NCBI GenBank assembly: GCA_964509845.1
Contig: CAZDZG010000020.1
Coordinates: 1 to 19,802, forward strand
DNA from: WYZ-LMO6 sp964509845
GTDB taxonomy: Archaea > Hadarchaeota > Hadarchaeia > Hadarchaeales > WYZ-LMO6
DNA length: 19,802 nt
Direction of reading: 5' to 3'
Below, one piece after another: positions 7,195-14,025 of this stretch (positions are counted from its first letter, which is position 1; each line of letters begins with the position of its first letter). The notes under the pieces were generated by a model. That model was not told the origin of the DNA. It was given only the letters and a program-made list of their open reading frames with translations, and did no database searches. A program made the position numbers and the translations under genes.

Positions 7195-8319
7195 ATGAAA
7201 AGCATTCCTCCCTCCAGCACCTTCAGGGTCCTCTCCCTGGCCAAGAGGCTGGAGAGGGAGGGGAGGAGGATCCTGCACCTGGAGGTGGGGGAGCCCGACT
7301 TCGACACCCCGGAGCACGTGAAGAGGGCGGCCTGGGAGGCCCTGCAGAGGGGGATGACCAAGTACACCCCCTCCGAGGGCCTGCCCGAGCTCAGGGATGC
7401 GGTGGCGGAGAGGGTGGGGGCGGGGAGGGAGAACGTGCTGATCACCCCGGGGGCCAAGCACGCCATCTTCTGCGCCATGGCGGCCGTCCTGGATCCGGGG
7501 GACGAGGTGATCCTTCCCTCCCCCTGCTGGACCTACGACGGAATCGTGCTGAGCGCGGGGGGGAGGCCCGTCTTCCTGGAGACCAGGATGGAGGAGGGCT
7601 TCAGGGTGGATCCGGGGAGGCTGGAGGAGAGCCTGACCCCCAGGACCAGGCTCATCGTCCTCAACTCCCCCTCCAACCCCACGGGGGCCGTGCAGAGGAA
7701 GGAGGACCTGAGGGCCATCCTGGAGCTGGCCAGGGAGAGGGACATCTGGATCCTCACCGACGAGATCTACGACCGCCTGGTGTACGAGGGGGAGAGCCCC
7801 AGCCTCCTCTCCCTCTCCGGCTCCCTGGAGGGCATCATCTACATCAACGGCTTCTCCAAGACCTACGCCATGACGGGCTGGAGGCTGGGGTACGCCGTGG
7901 CCCCCAGGGAGCTGGTGGAGGAGATGAACAAGATCCAGCAGGCCTCCGTCTCCTGCGTCCCCGGCTTCGTGCAGGTGGCGGGCCTGGAGGCCCTGAGGGG
8001 GCCCCAGGACTTCGTGGAGAGGATGAGGGAGGAATTCAGGCGGAGGAGGGACTTCTTCCTCAAAGGGCTTTCCTCCCTGGGTCTCAGGTGCCTCCCGCCC
8101 CAGGGCGCCTTCTACGCCTTTCCCCGCCTGCCCCAGGGCTGGACGGACTCCACCCTCTTCTGCGAGCTCCTGCTCAGGGAGGAGGGAATAGCCTCCGTCC
8201 CGGGGGCCGGCTTCGGCCCCTTCGGGGAGGGGCACGTCAGATTCAGCTTCGCCTGCTCCCTGGCCGTCCTGGAGGAAACCCTGAACAGGCTCAGGGCCTT
8301 TCTGGAGGCTCATACCTGA
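7195..8319 (+). CDS. PLP-dependent aminotransferase, class I (AspC/COG0436-like)
   Basis: A 374-aa fold-type I aminotransferase, probably moving amino groups between an amino acid such as aspartate or an aromatic or branched amino acid and 2-oxoglutarate; the substrate cannot be fixed from sequence. Visible residues are VGEPDFDTP (31-39), SNPTG (160-164), D189 and Y192 in LTDEIYD for the PLP ring, the Schiff-base lysine K222 in NGFSKTYAMTGWR, and the carboxylate-binding Arg in HVRFSFA near the C-terminus. The start is ATG at 7195; an upstream in-frame GTG at 7174 would lie inside the promoter region. No clear Shine-Dalgarno is present, which fits a leaderless mRNA. The 3' end overlaps the convergent XPF-type nuclease gene by 29 nt. 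Confidence 0.92.
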   Translation: MKSIPPSSTFRVLSLAKRLEREGRRILHLEVGEPDFDTPEHVKRAAWEALQRGMTKYTPSEGLPELRDAVAERVGAGRENVLITPGAKHAIFCAMAAVLDPGDEVILPSPCWTYDGIVLSAGGRPVFLETRMEEGFRVDPGRLEESLTPRTRLIVLNSPSNPTGAVQRKEDLRAILELARERDIWILTDEIYDRLVYEGESPSLLSLSGSLEGIIYINGFSKTYAMTGWRLGYAVAPRELVEEMNKIQQASVSCVPGFVQVAGLEALRGPQDFVERMREEFRRRRDFFLKGLSSLGLRCLPPQGAFYAFPRLPQGWTDSTLFCELLLREEGIASVPGAGFGPFGEGHVRFSFACSLAVLEETLNRLRAFLEAHT

Positions 8320-8941
8320 GGGAGAGGAGCTCCCTGATCCGCCTGGCCCTGACCTCCCCTATTCCCTCCACCCTTTTGAGCTCGCGCTCGGAGGCCCTCA
8401 TCACCGCCTCCACCGTTCCGAAGTGCCTCAGGAGCCTGTCCGCCAGGACGGAAGAAACTCCGGGCAGCCCCTCCACCACGAACCTCTGCTGGAGGAAGAG
8501 GGGCCACCCCTCCCGCTTCGTCCTGAGGGGGGGAAGCCTCCTCCTCTCCTCCCCCTCCCTCCTGGCCAGCAGCCAGAGGAGGGAGGCGGTCTGGGAACCG
8601 TCCCTGGTCCTGAGCACCGGCACCCCCAGGTCCATCACCAGGTGTAGGAGGGCCCCCAGGACGGCATGGGGGTGGAGGCCCAGCTCCTCCGGATCCTCCC
8701 TTCCCTCCAGGACCAGCAGGGGCTTCTCGTACCTCTCCCTGAGCCTCGCCGCCTGATCCCTGAGCCTGCCGTCCACCAGGGACCTCACGAAGTCCCTCAC
8801 GGACTTCCTCTCCACCGCCACCCTCTCGCTTATCACGAAGTCCCCCACCTCCAGCCTCGCCCCCTCCACCTCCACCCCCCTCTCCCTGAGCCCCCTCTCC
8901 ACCTCCCCTCCCAGCTCCTGCCAGTCCGCCAGGATCCTCAG
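8291..8941 (-). CDS. XPF/ERCC4-type structure-specific nuclease with HhH2 domain
   Basis: A 216-aa nuclease of the archaeal XPF type (ERCC4 nuclease plus tandem helix-hairpin-helix), expected to cut flap, fork or bubble DNA as a dimer. The nuclease strand RILADWQEL (2-10) is followed by the catalytic GDx(n)ERKxxxD motif, seen as VGDFVISERVAVERKSVRD (32-50). The HhH region lies at 155-207 (VEGLPGVSSVLADRLLRHFG, VEGIGEVRARRIREL). There is no fused helicase of the Hef kind; an XPD helicase lies directly upstream. No ATG, GTG or TTG lies before the conserved core in this frame. The best start is a CTG at 8941-8939 overlapping the helicase TGA (CTGA). The first downstream start codon, a GTG at codon 14, would delete the first strand. 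See findings. Confidence 0.88.
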   Translation of the reverse strand: MRILADWQELGGEVERGLRERGVEVEGARLEVGDFVISERVAVERKSVRDFVRSLVDGRLRDQAARLRERYEKPLLVLEGREDPEELGLHPHAVLGALLHLVMDLGVPVLRTRDGSQTASLLWLLARREGEERRRLPPLRTKREGWPLFLQQRFVVEGLPGVSSVLADRLLRHFGTVEAVMRASERELKRVEGIGEVRARRIRELLSLRYEPPERP

Positions 8942-10812
8942 CCTTCTCCGAAGAACCTCTCCAGTCTCTCCCGTACCTCTCCCTCCCCCACCTTCTCCAT
9001 CCTCTCCCTTATCCAGCTGGGAAGGCTCCTCCTCACGAAGGGGGAGGCCACCCTCTCGTCCAGGAAGAGGATGGCCGCCCTGTCCTGAAGCAGCCTGTGG
9101 GCCCTCCCGGCCGCCTGGGCCAGCCTGCGGTGGGCGGGGAGGTAGTAGCCGTACTCCTTTCCCTTCCCCGGGAACTGCCTCTCCCAGTACTCCACCACCC
9201 TTTCCAGGCGCTGGCTGGGAGGGGCGTAGGGTATGCCCACCACCGCCACCGAGTCCATCTGGTGACCGGGGAAGTCTCCCCCCTCCGCATTCCTTCCCCC
9301 CATCACCCCGAGGAGGACCGCCCCTCCCCTCTCCGCCCAGGACTTGAACTCCCTGATCCTGCGCTCGTTCTCCTCGGAGGAGCTCTCCCTCTCCTCCACC
9401 AGGAGGGGACGGCGCAGGACCTTCCTGAGCCCCACCTCCAGCCCCTCCAGCACCTCGTAGCTGGCGGCGAAGATCCCCACGTTGCCGGGGGTGGCGGCCT
9501 CCACCTCGGCCAGGATCCTCACCATCTTCTTGTACATCTCCGGCCCCCTGCTCGTCTCCTTGGTGGTCACCCCCCTCACCACCAGCGCCAGCACGTGCTC
9601 CGGGGGGAAGGGGGAGGAACAGCGGAGCCTGAGGGGGGAAGGGAGGCCCACCACGTCCGCGTAGGCCTCCAGCGGGGAGAGGGTTCCGGAGACGCAGAAG
9701 ACCGCCGCGGCCTCCCTCCACAGGGGAAGGGTGAGGAACCTGGGATCGAGGGCCTGAACCTCCACCGCCGGCACCCCTCCCTGCACCGAGACCACCCTCA
9801 TGAAATCCTCCCTCCCCCTGGTCTCCTCCAGCCAGAGGAGGAACCTGCCCGCCGCCCGCAGGTGGGAGCGGGGAATCCTCCCCTCCCTCACCCTGAGGAG
9901 GAGGAGCTCCTCCCCCGCCCTCAGGAGATGCTCCCCCGCCTCCCCCACCCTCCCCAGCCTCTCCTCCAGCTCCCCCTCCAGCTCCCCCTCCCCCAGCACC
10001 CTCTCCTCACCCTCGGCCAGCCCACCGGCCAGCCGCTCCACCGCCTCCCGCACCTCGGAGCAAAGCTCCTCCGCCAGGCGGTCCCCCAGCTCCCTCCCCT
10101 CCCTCTCCGCCCTGGAAAGGGAGGTGAGGGTCATCCGCTCGCTGGCCAGCTCCACCGCCAGCTCGGGAAGGTTGTGGGCCTCGTCGAAGACCAGCGCCAG
10201 GGAGGGAAGGTCCGCGCCCAGCCCCTTCAGGAAGGAGGGGCGGATGGAGGGATCGAGGAGGTAGAGGTAGCTGCAGGCCACCACCTTCATCCCTGGCATC
10301 AGGCGCCTGGAAACCTCGTAGGGGCAGACCCCCTCCTCCCTGCACCTCCTCAGGAGCTCCCCCGCCCTCACCCTCCTTCCCCAGAACTCCCCGACCAGCT
10401 CCCACCCCGGCCTGAAGAACTCGCACCTCCCCTCCCTCCTCAGGAGGGAGCAGAGGTGGGCGGCCTCCGCCGCCCCCGAGGCGTGCTCCCTCAGGACGGG
10501 ATGGAGGCACATCTCCCTCCTCCCCCTCACGGACATGCCGGGAACGTCGAGGCGGGGGGAGAGGGCCTCCAGCTCCTCCACCACCCGGTCCAGCTGGGCG
10601 TGCGTCCTCGAGCAGTACACCACCTTCTTACCCTCCAGCTCGGGGGAGGAGAGGAGTCCGCAGAGGAGGGCCACCGTTTTCCCCATGCCGGTGGGGCCCT
10701 CCGCCACCAGGGCCACGGACTCCCTCAGGGCTCTATCGACGTAGGCCATGAGCTCCAGCTGGGGCCTCCTCACCTCCGGGTAGGGGAAGATCTCCAGCCC
10801 GCGGGGCCTCAC
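8938..10812 (-). CDS. XPD/Rad3-type Fe-S DNA helicase (DinG/XPD superfamily 2)
   Basis: A 624-aa 5'-to-3' DNA helicase of the XPD type, acting in repair or fork maintenance. Walker A is EGPTGMGKT at 38-46. Four cysteines suited to the 4Fe-4S cluster are C102, C121, C130 and C163, with the Arch domain after them. Walker B is DEAH at 210-213, and motif VI reads QAAGRAHR near the C-terminus. Length is normal for archaeal XPD. The GTG at 10812 was chosen because GTGA overlaps the stop of the upstream small membrane protein and the product then begins just before the Q-motif-like region (RRPQLELM). An ATG nine codons upstream is possible, but the open frame further upstream is a shadow. It is followed by an overlapping XPF nuclease, so the two repair enzymes are probably co-expressed. 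Confidence 0.95.
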   Translation of the reverse strand: MRPRGLEIFPYPEVRRPQLELMAYVDRALRESVALVAEGPTGMGKTVALLCGLLSSPELEGKKVVYCSRTHAQLDRVVEELEALSPRLDVPGMSVRGRREMCLHPVLREHASGAAEAAHLCSLLRREGRCEFFRPGWELVGEFWGRRVRAGELLRRCREEGVCPYEVSRRLMPGMKVVACSYLYLLDPSIRPSFLKGLGADLPSLALVFDEAHNLPELAVELASERMTLTSLSRAEREGRELGDRLAEELCSEVREAVERLAGGLAEGEERVLGEGELEGELEERLGRVGEAGEHLLRAGEELLLLRVREGRIPRSHLRAAGRFLLWLEETRGREDFMRVVSVQGGVPAVEVQALDPRFLTLPLWREAAAVFCVSGTLSPLEAYADVVGLPSPLRLRCSSPFPPEHVLALVVRGVTTKETSRGPEMYKKMVRILAEVEAATPGNVGIFAASYEVLEGLEVGLRKVLRRPLLVEERESSSEENERRIREFKSWAERGGAVLLGVMGGRNAEGGDFPGHQMDSVAVVGIPYAPPSQRLERVVEYWERQFPGKGKEYGYYLPAHRRLAQAAGRAHRLLQDRAAILFLDERVASPFVRRSLPSWIRERMEKVGEGEVRERLERFFGEG

Positions 10813-11093
10813 AGGGCCAGGTTGTAGACCAGGATCCATAGAAGCAGCCAGCAGGCGAGGAAGGACCAGAAGCCGAGCCTGAGGGCCTGCACGAGGGACC
10901 AGCCCCCGGGGAACTGGGAGGGGGGAAGCCTCAGGAGAAGGGGGGCCAGCCTGTAGGCCAGGAGGAAGAGGAGGAGGAAGAGGAGGAGGGCGGGAAGGGG
11001 GGAGCCCAGCCCTGCGGAAAGGAGGCCCGAGCCCGCCCCCGCCAGGGCCCCGAAGAGCATGAAGGGCAGGGAAGCCTTGCTCTTGAACTCCAT
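10809..11093 (-). CDS. Small archaeal membrane protein, about three transmembrane segments
   Basis: A 94-aa hydrophobic protein that I cannot assign firmly. A short polar N-terminus (MEFKSKAS) is followed by hydrophobic stretches at about 9-28, 32-50 and 70-92, with a proline-rich break (RLPPSQFPGG) between the second and third. The topology and the aromatic last helix (FWSFLACWLLLWILVYNL) are reminiscent of EMC6-like or similar small archaeal membrane proteins; this is only a resemblance. The ATG at 11093 is preferred because GAGGTG lies four bases upstream; a GTG at 11099 is also possible. It sits 12 nt after the HemK2 stop and overlaps the XPD start by four bases, so it belongs to the same transcript. 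Confidence 0.75.
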   Translation of the reverse strand: MEFKSKASLPFMLFGALAGAGSGLLSAGLGSPLPALLLFLLLFLLAYRLAPLLLRLPPSQFPGGWSLVQALRLGFWSFLACWLLLWILVYNLAL

Positions 11094-11105
11094 CTCCACC
11101 TCTGG

Positions 11106-11702
11106 CTAAGGTGGAGTAAAAAGGTTCCATCCGGCCTCCACCAGCACCAGCTCCTCGAAGGGGAACCGGAGCCTGGCCAAGATCCTCGCCTCTAGCCCTC
11201 CCTCCTCCAGCCTCCTCAGGCTTTCCTCCACCCCCGAGAGGGAGGACTGGACGAAGAGGGCCCTCCCTCCGGGGGAGAGGTGGAGAGGGAGCCCGGAGAG
11301 GAAGGGATCGAGCACCCTCCTGCCGTTCCTCCCCCCGCTCCAGCGCGGATCCTCCTCCCCCTCCTCCGGAAGGTAGGGGGGATTGAAGAGGATCAGGTCG
11401 AAGGTGGAGGGGCCCACGGGGGAGAAGAGCTCCCCCCTCCTCAGCTCCACCCTTTTCCCCACCCCGTGCCTCCAGGCGTTCAGCCAGGCGCAGCGGAGGG
11501 CCACCTCGCTCACGTCGGTGGCCACCACCCTTCCTCCCTGCTCCGCCGCCAGCACGGCCAGCATCCCGCACCCCGTCCCCAGCTCCAGCACCCTTTCCCC
11601 CTCCCTCACCCTGAGGTGATCGGCCAGCAGGAAGGTGTCCTCGGCGGGCTCGTAAACCCCCGGGAGGACCAGGAATTCCCTCCCCCGGTAAAAGGCCTTC
11701 AT
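11106..11702 (-). CDS. HemK2/Mtq2-type protein N5-glutamine methyltransferase
   Basis: A 198-aa SAM-dependent methyltransferase of the archaeal/eukaryotic HemK2 (N6AMT1/Mtq2) group. The expected substrate is the glutamine of the GGQ loop in release factor aRF1; that role is inferred from the family. Seen are the group signature VYEPAEDTFLLA (16-27), SAM motif I VLELGTGCGMLAVLA, an acidic residue in VVATDVS, and the catalytic NPPY in FNPPYLPEEGEEDPRWSGG. It lacks the N-terminal domain of bacterial PrmC, as expected for this group. The start is ATG at 11702. It lies 30 nt downstream of the second MgtE-like gene on the same strand, and no good promoter is visible in that gap. Confidence 0.93.
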   Translation of the reverse strand: MKAFYRGREFLVLPGVYEPAEDTFLLADHLRVREGERVLELGTGCGMLAVLAAEQGGRVVATDVSEVALRCAWLNAWRHGVGKRVELRRGELFSPVGPSTFDLILFNPPYLPEEGEEDPRWSGGRNGRRVLDPFLSGLPLHLSPGGRALFVQSSLSGVEESLRRLEEGGLEARILARLRFPFEELVLVEAGWNLFTPP

Positions 11703-11732
11703 CCTGAAGGGAGGACGTGGGAGGGGATAAGG

Positions 11733-12263
11733 CTAGAGGATGAGCCTGGCGGAGAGGATCAGGCTGGACATCCCCAGCACGTCGCACAGGGAGGTCATGA
11801 GGGGTCCCGTCACGTTGTCGGGGTTCAGGCCCCTGGCGAAGGAGAAGAGGGTGAGGAGGGTGGAGGAGAGGATCACGGTGGGGGTGAGGAGGAGGCCGCT
11901 CACCAGCATCACCAGGGCATACCTCGCCGAACCCCCCGCCAGCAGGAGGTACAGCAGGAAGAAGAGGGAGGTGGCCGTGTACATGCTCAGGCTGGAGAGG
12001 GAGAGGGCCTTCATGTTGAAGTAGAGCTCCCTCCTCTCCCCCCTGGCTATGGTTCCCAGGTGGAGGGCCGTGCTCAGCCTTGCCCCCAGGATGGATCCCA
12101 CGTTCCCCGCTATGTCGTTGATGACGGGCACCAGGACGAGGAGGAAGGAATAAGTGGTGAGGAAGCCCAGGTTGGACTCCGCCAGCAGGCCGGAGAAGGT
12201 GGAGACGAGGGCGCACGCCACCAGGATGAGGTAGCTCTCCGCCACCGTCCTCCAGAAGCGCAT
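11733..12263 (-). CDS. MgtE/SLC41-type divalent cation transporter, membrane domain only (half 2)
   Basis: A 176-aa membrane protein matching one MgtE integral-membrane domain, a Mg2+ or other divalent cation channel/transporter unit. Diagnostic segments are VPVINDIAGNVGSILGARLSTALHLG (here split as NDIAGNVGSILGARLS and TALHLGTI) and NPDNVTGPLMTSLCDVLG. About five hydrophobic segments are present. The cytosolic N-domain and CBS domains of bacterial MgtE are absent, so cation gating must differ. The start is ATG at 12263, four bases after the stop of the paralogous upstream gene, with a GGGTGAGGGG Shine-Dalgarno. The pair probably forms a heterodimer equal to one tandem SLC41-like transporter (inference). 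Confidence 0.9.
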   Translation of the reverse strand: MRFWRTVAESYLILVACALVSTFSGLLAESNLGFLTTYSFLLVLVPVINDIAGNVGSILGARLSTALHLGTIARGERRELYFNMKALSLSSLSMYTATSLFFLLYLLLAGGSARYALVMLVSGLLLTPTVILSSTLLTLFSFARGLNPDNVTGPLMTSLCDVLGMSSLILSARLIL

Positions 12264-12267
12264 CCCC

Positions 12268-12819
12268 TCACCCCCACCAGAGGACCGCCAGGTAGATACA
12301 GAAGACGGTGATGATGTCCCCGGCGGTGGTCATCACGGGTCCCGTCACCGTGTCCGGATCCCACCCTCCCCTGAAGGCCTGGAAGGCCACCAGGACGGTC
12401 AGCAGGGTTATGAGCAACCCCGAGAGCAACCCCGAGACCGTCGCTATCCAGAGGAGGGAAAGGAGGTGGAAGGAAAGGCCCAGGGAGCCCCTGATCAGGA
12501 AGGAAATGAGAACTGCGGTGACGGAGCCCACCACGCTCAGGAAGAGGGAGGCCAGGACGTTCCCCACCAGCTCCCAGCTCCTGGAGAAGCGGGGTTTCAG
12601 GGTACCCAGGTGGAGGGCGGTTCCCAGCCTGGAGCCCAGGGCGCACCCTATGTTCCCCCTCAGATCCACGAGCGGTGGCACCACGGTTAGGAGGCCTGGA
12701 AGGACGCTGAACTTCTCCTTCATCCCCTCCAGCACCGAGCCCGCCCCGAAATCGGCCAGGGCGCAGAAGAGCAGGACCGTAAGGCTCTGGAACAGCAGCA
12801 TTTTCAGGGTCTTTTCCAT
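12268..12819 (-). CDS. MgtE/SLC41-type divalent cation transporter, membrane domain only (half 1)
   Basis: A 183-aa paralogue of the next gene downstream, again only the MgtE membrane domain. Conserved blocks are LVDLRGNIGCALGSRLGTAL and WDPDTVTGPVMTTAGDI, with about five hydrophobic segments. Both halves keep the NxG...GSRL and D-x-VTGP signatures but differ elsewhere, so the duplication is old. The ATG at 12819 is chosen because a TATA-like CCTTTAAGG is centred about 34 nt upstream and GGTG lies at Shine-Dalgarno distance. The ATG at 12843 gives eight more residues and is a real alternative; it has an AGGA four bases upstream. This is the first gene of the six-gene minus-strand run. Confidence 0.88.
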   Translation of the reverse strand: MEKTLKMLLFQSLTVLLFCALADFGAGSVLEGMKEKFSVLPGLLTVVPPLVDLRGNIGCALGSRLGTALHLGTLKPRFSRSWELVGNVLASLFLSVVGSVTAVLISFLIRGSLGLSFHLLSLLWIATVSGLLSGLLITLLTVLVAFQAFRGGWDPDTVTGPVMTTAGDIITVFCIYLAVLWWG

Positions 12820-12848
12820 CCTCCACCCGAAAACTCCTACCATCCTTT

Positions 12849-12857
12849 CCTTAAAGG
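12849..12857 (-). promoter_or_regulatory. TATA-like element for the MgtE operon
   Basis: CCTTTAAGG (palindromic) lies 34 nt upstream of the ATG at 12819. With a start site about 26 nt downstream, the leader would be about 8 nt. Confidence 0.4.
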
Positions 12858-12886
12858 TTGAACCCAGCGCTCGGAGGTCATCCGAT

Positions 12887-12896
12887 AAGTTAAAAA
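12887..12896 (+). promoter_or_regulatory. TATA box for the 116-aa membrane protein gene
   Basis: AAGTTAAAAA is centred about 36 nt before the ATG at 12928, giving a short leader of about 10 nt. Confidence 0.5.
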
Positions 12897-12927
12897 GGGA
12901 GCAGGAGGGGAGAAAAACGGGATAAAA

Positions 12928-13278
12928 ATGAAGGTAGGAAAGGAACTGATAGGACCGGCGGCCTTCTACATAGGACTGCTGATAGCGGTGGTGGCAGCGG
13001 CTGCCGTGGAGCCCTCCGGCAAGCTCTACGGGGTGCTGGCGGTGCTGGGAATCATCGTGGCCCTCCTCAACATCACGGCGGAGGAGGTCAACATGTTCAT
13101 GATAAGCTCCATAGCCTTCATCGTCTCCGCCCTTGGCATGCGGCAGCTGATCGAGGCCAGCGGGGTGGAGCTGGCCAGCGAGCTCATCAACCTGGCGGCG
13201 AACATCACGGTCCTGCTGGGGGCCGGAGTGATCATCATAGCCCTCAAGGCCATCTACAAGCTGGCAAAGAGCAAGTAA
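12928..13278 (+). CDS. Conserved-looking small membrane protein of unknown function
   Basis: I do not recognise this 116-aa protein. It has about four hydrophobic segments (roughly 8-27, 33-49, 54-73 and 86-108), a polar loop with EEVN between the second and third, and a basic C-terminus (KAIYKLAKSK), which suggests an integral membrane protein with its C-terminus in the cytosol. It lacks a cleavable signal and any catalytic motif. Codon use is a little less GC-extreme than its neighbours (ATA, AAA present). It stands alone, with its own TATA box and a T-rich terminator 20 nt after the stop, so it is probably a monocistronic, well expressed gene. The ATG at 12928 follows ATAAAA, and the nearest GGAGGGG is 17 nt away, too far for a usual Shine-Dalgarno. 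Confidence 0.8.
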   Translation: MKVGKELIGPAAFYIGLLIAVVAAAAVEPSGKLYGVLAVLGIIVALLNITAEEVNMFMISSIAFIVSALGMRQLIEASGVELASELINLAANITVLLGAGVIIIALKAIYKLAKSK

Positions 13279-13298
13279 ATCTCAGTCTCCACTCCTAC

Positions 13299-13310
13299 CT
13301 TTTATTTTTT
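13299..13310 (+). terminator. T-rich terminator after the 116-aa membrane protein gene
   Basis: A run CTTTTATTTTTT follows the stop codon by 20 nt. Archaeal RNA polymerase terminates at such T tracts without needing a hairpin. Confidence 0.65.
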
Positions 13311-13336
13311 GAAGCCCAGCCCTTCGCCTAGACGAG

Positions 13337-13340
13337 AAAA
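13337..13340 (-). terminator. Short T run after tRNA-Thr
   Basis: Four T follow the tRNA 3' end by two bases on the minus strand. This is a minimal archaeal terminator signal. Confidence 0.35.
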
Positions 13341-13342
13341 GG

Positions 13343-13416
13343 AGCCCCGGGCGGGAATTGAACCCGCGACCTCGCGCTTACCAAGCGCGCGCTCTGACCG
13401 ACTGAGCTACCGGGGC
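13343..13416 (-). tRNA. tRNA-Thr (anticodon GGU)
   Basis: A 74-nt cloverleaf without intron. The acceptor pairs are GCCCCGG/CCGGGGC, the D-arm begins TAGCTCAGTCGGTCAGAGC, the anticodon stem is CGCGC/GCGCG with loop TTGGTAA (anticodon at top-strand 13380-13382), and the T-arm is GCGGGTTCAATTCCCGC. The discriminator is U73, as usual for archaeal tRNA-Thr. CCA is not encoded (the next bases are CCT). A TATA-like box lies about 26 nt upstream. The open frame across this gene on the plus strand is a shadow. Confidence 0.97.
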
Positions 13417-13438
13417 CATCTTACCTCCTCCGCCCGGC

Positions 13439-13445
13439 TAAAAAA
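13439..13445 (-). promoter_or_regulatory. TATA box for tRNA-Thr
   Basis: TTTTTTA on the minus strand is centred about 26 nt upstream of the first base of the tRNA. Confidence 0.6.
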
Positions 13446-13565
13446 GCCACACGTGAACCCGGACCACCTTCCCCAGCGCCCCGAGACCCCCGAACGACCG
13501 TTCCTTCCGGCCCCGTCCGACCAAGCCTTAAGTAAGGGGAGGAACGAGTGTGCTAGGGGGAACCG

Positions 13566-14024
13566 ATGAAGGAGCCGAAGGAGCCCAGGGTGGTGAACCT
13601 GGAGGAGAGGGATCTCCCGGAGGTCATGGAGATAGGATACAAGTGCTTCCCCGATCCCTATCCCCTTCCCCTGCTGGAGCAGCTTTACAGGAGCGATCCC
13701 TCCGGCTTCCTGGGCGTCAAGATAGGCGGAAAGCTGGTGGGGTACCTGATCTGCACCATGAGATGGGGGGGAGTGGGGCACATCCTTTCCATAGCCGTGG
13801 ACCCCCAGTACCGCAGGAGGGGAATAGGAAGGGCCCTCATCCTGAAGGCCCTGGAAAGGCTGAGGGGAAGGGGGGCCACCGCCGTGAGGCTGGAGGCCAG
13901 GAAGAGCAACACGGGCGCCAGGGCCTTCTACGCCTCCCTGGGCTTCAGGGAAGAGAGGGAGCTCCCCCACTACTATGAGGACGGGGAGACCGCCGTGCTC
14001 ATGTGGTATACCTTCTCCACATGA
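13566..14024 (+). CDS. GNAT N-acetyltransferase, RimI/Ard1-like
   Basis: A 152-aa acetyl-CoA-dependent acetyltransferase of the RimI/archaeal Ard1 type. It probably acetylates protein N-termini co-translationally, though a different acceptor is possible. GNAT motif A is clear: ILSIAVDPQYRRRGIGRAL (73-91), with the Q/RxxGxG/A acetyl-CoA pyrophosphate loop at 84-89. Motif B follows as RLEARKSNTGARAFYASLGF (108-127), which is typical of RimI. The ATG at 13566 follows a GGGGG run at short distance, and a TATA-like CTTAAGTAA is found about 35 nt upstream. Its stop lies one base from the stop of the convergent dnaG gene. Confidence 0.92.
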   Translation: MKEPKEPRVVNLEERDLPEVMEIGYKCFPDPYPLPLLEQLYRSDPSGFLGVKIGGKLVGYLICTMRWGGVGHILSIAVDPQYRRRGIGRALILKALERLRGRGATAVRLEARKSNTGARAFYASLGFREERELPHYYEDGETAVLMWYTFST

Positions 14025-14025
14025 G

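Noticed and set aside
8942..9721. Upstream extension of the XPF nuclease frame as a fused domain
   Set aside because: The translation is low-complexity Gly/Pro/Arg-rich and overlaps the conserved C-terminal helicase motifs in another frame.
10813..12216. Long N-terminal extension of the helicase frame
   Set aside because: Pro/Gly/Arg-rich and antisense-like in composition; four real genes occupy the same DNA in another frame on the same strand.
13309..13569. Plus-strand 86-aa open frame
   Set aside because: It is the antisense of tRNA-Thr; its peptide is a common false call across tRNA genes.
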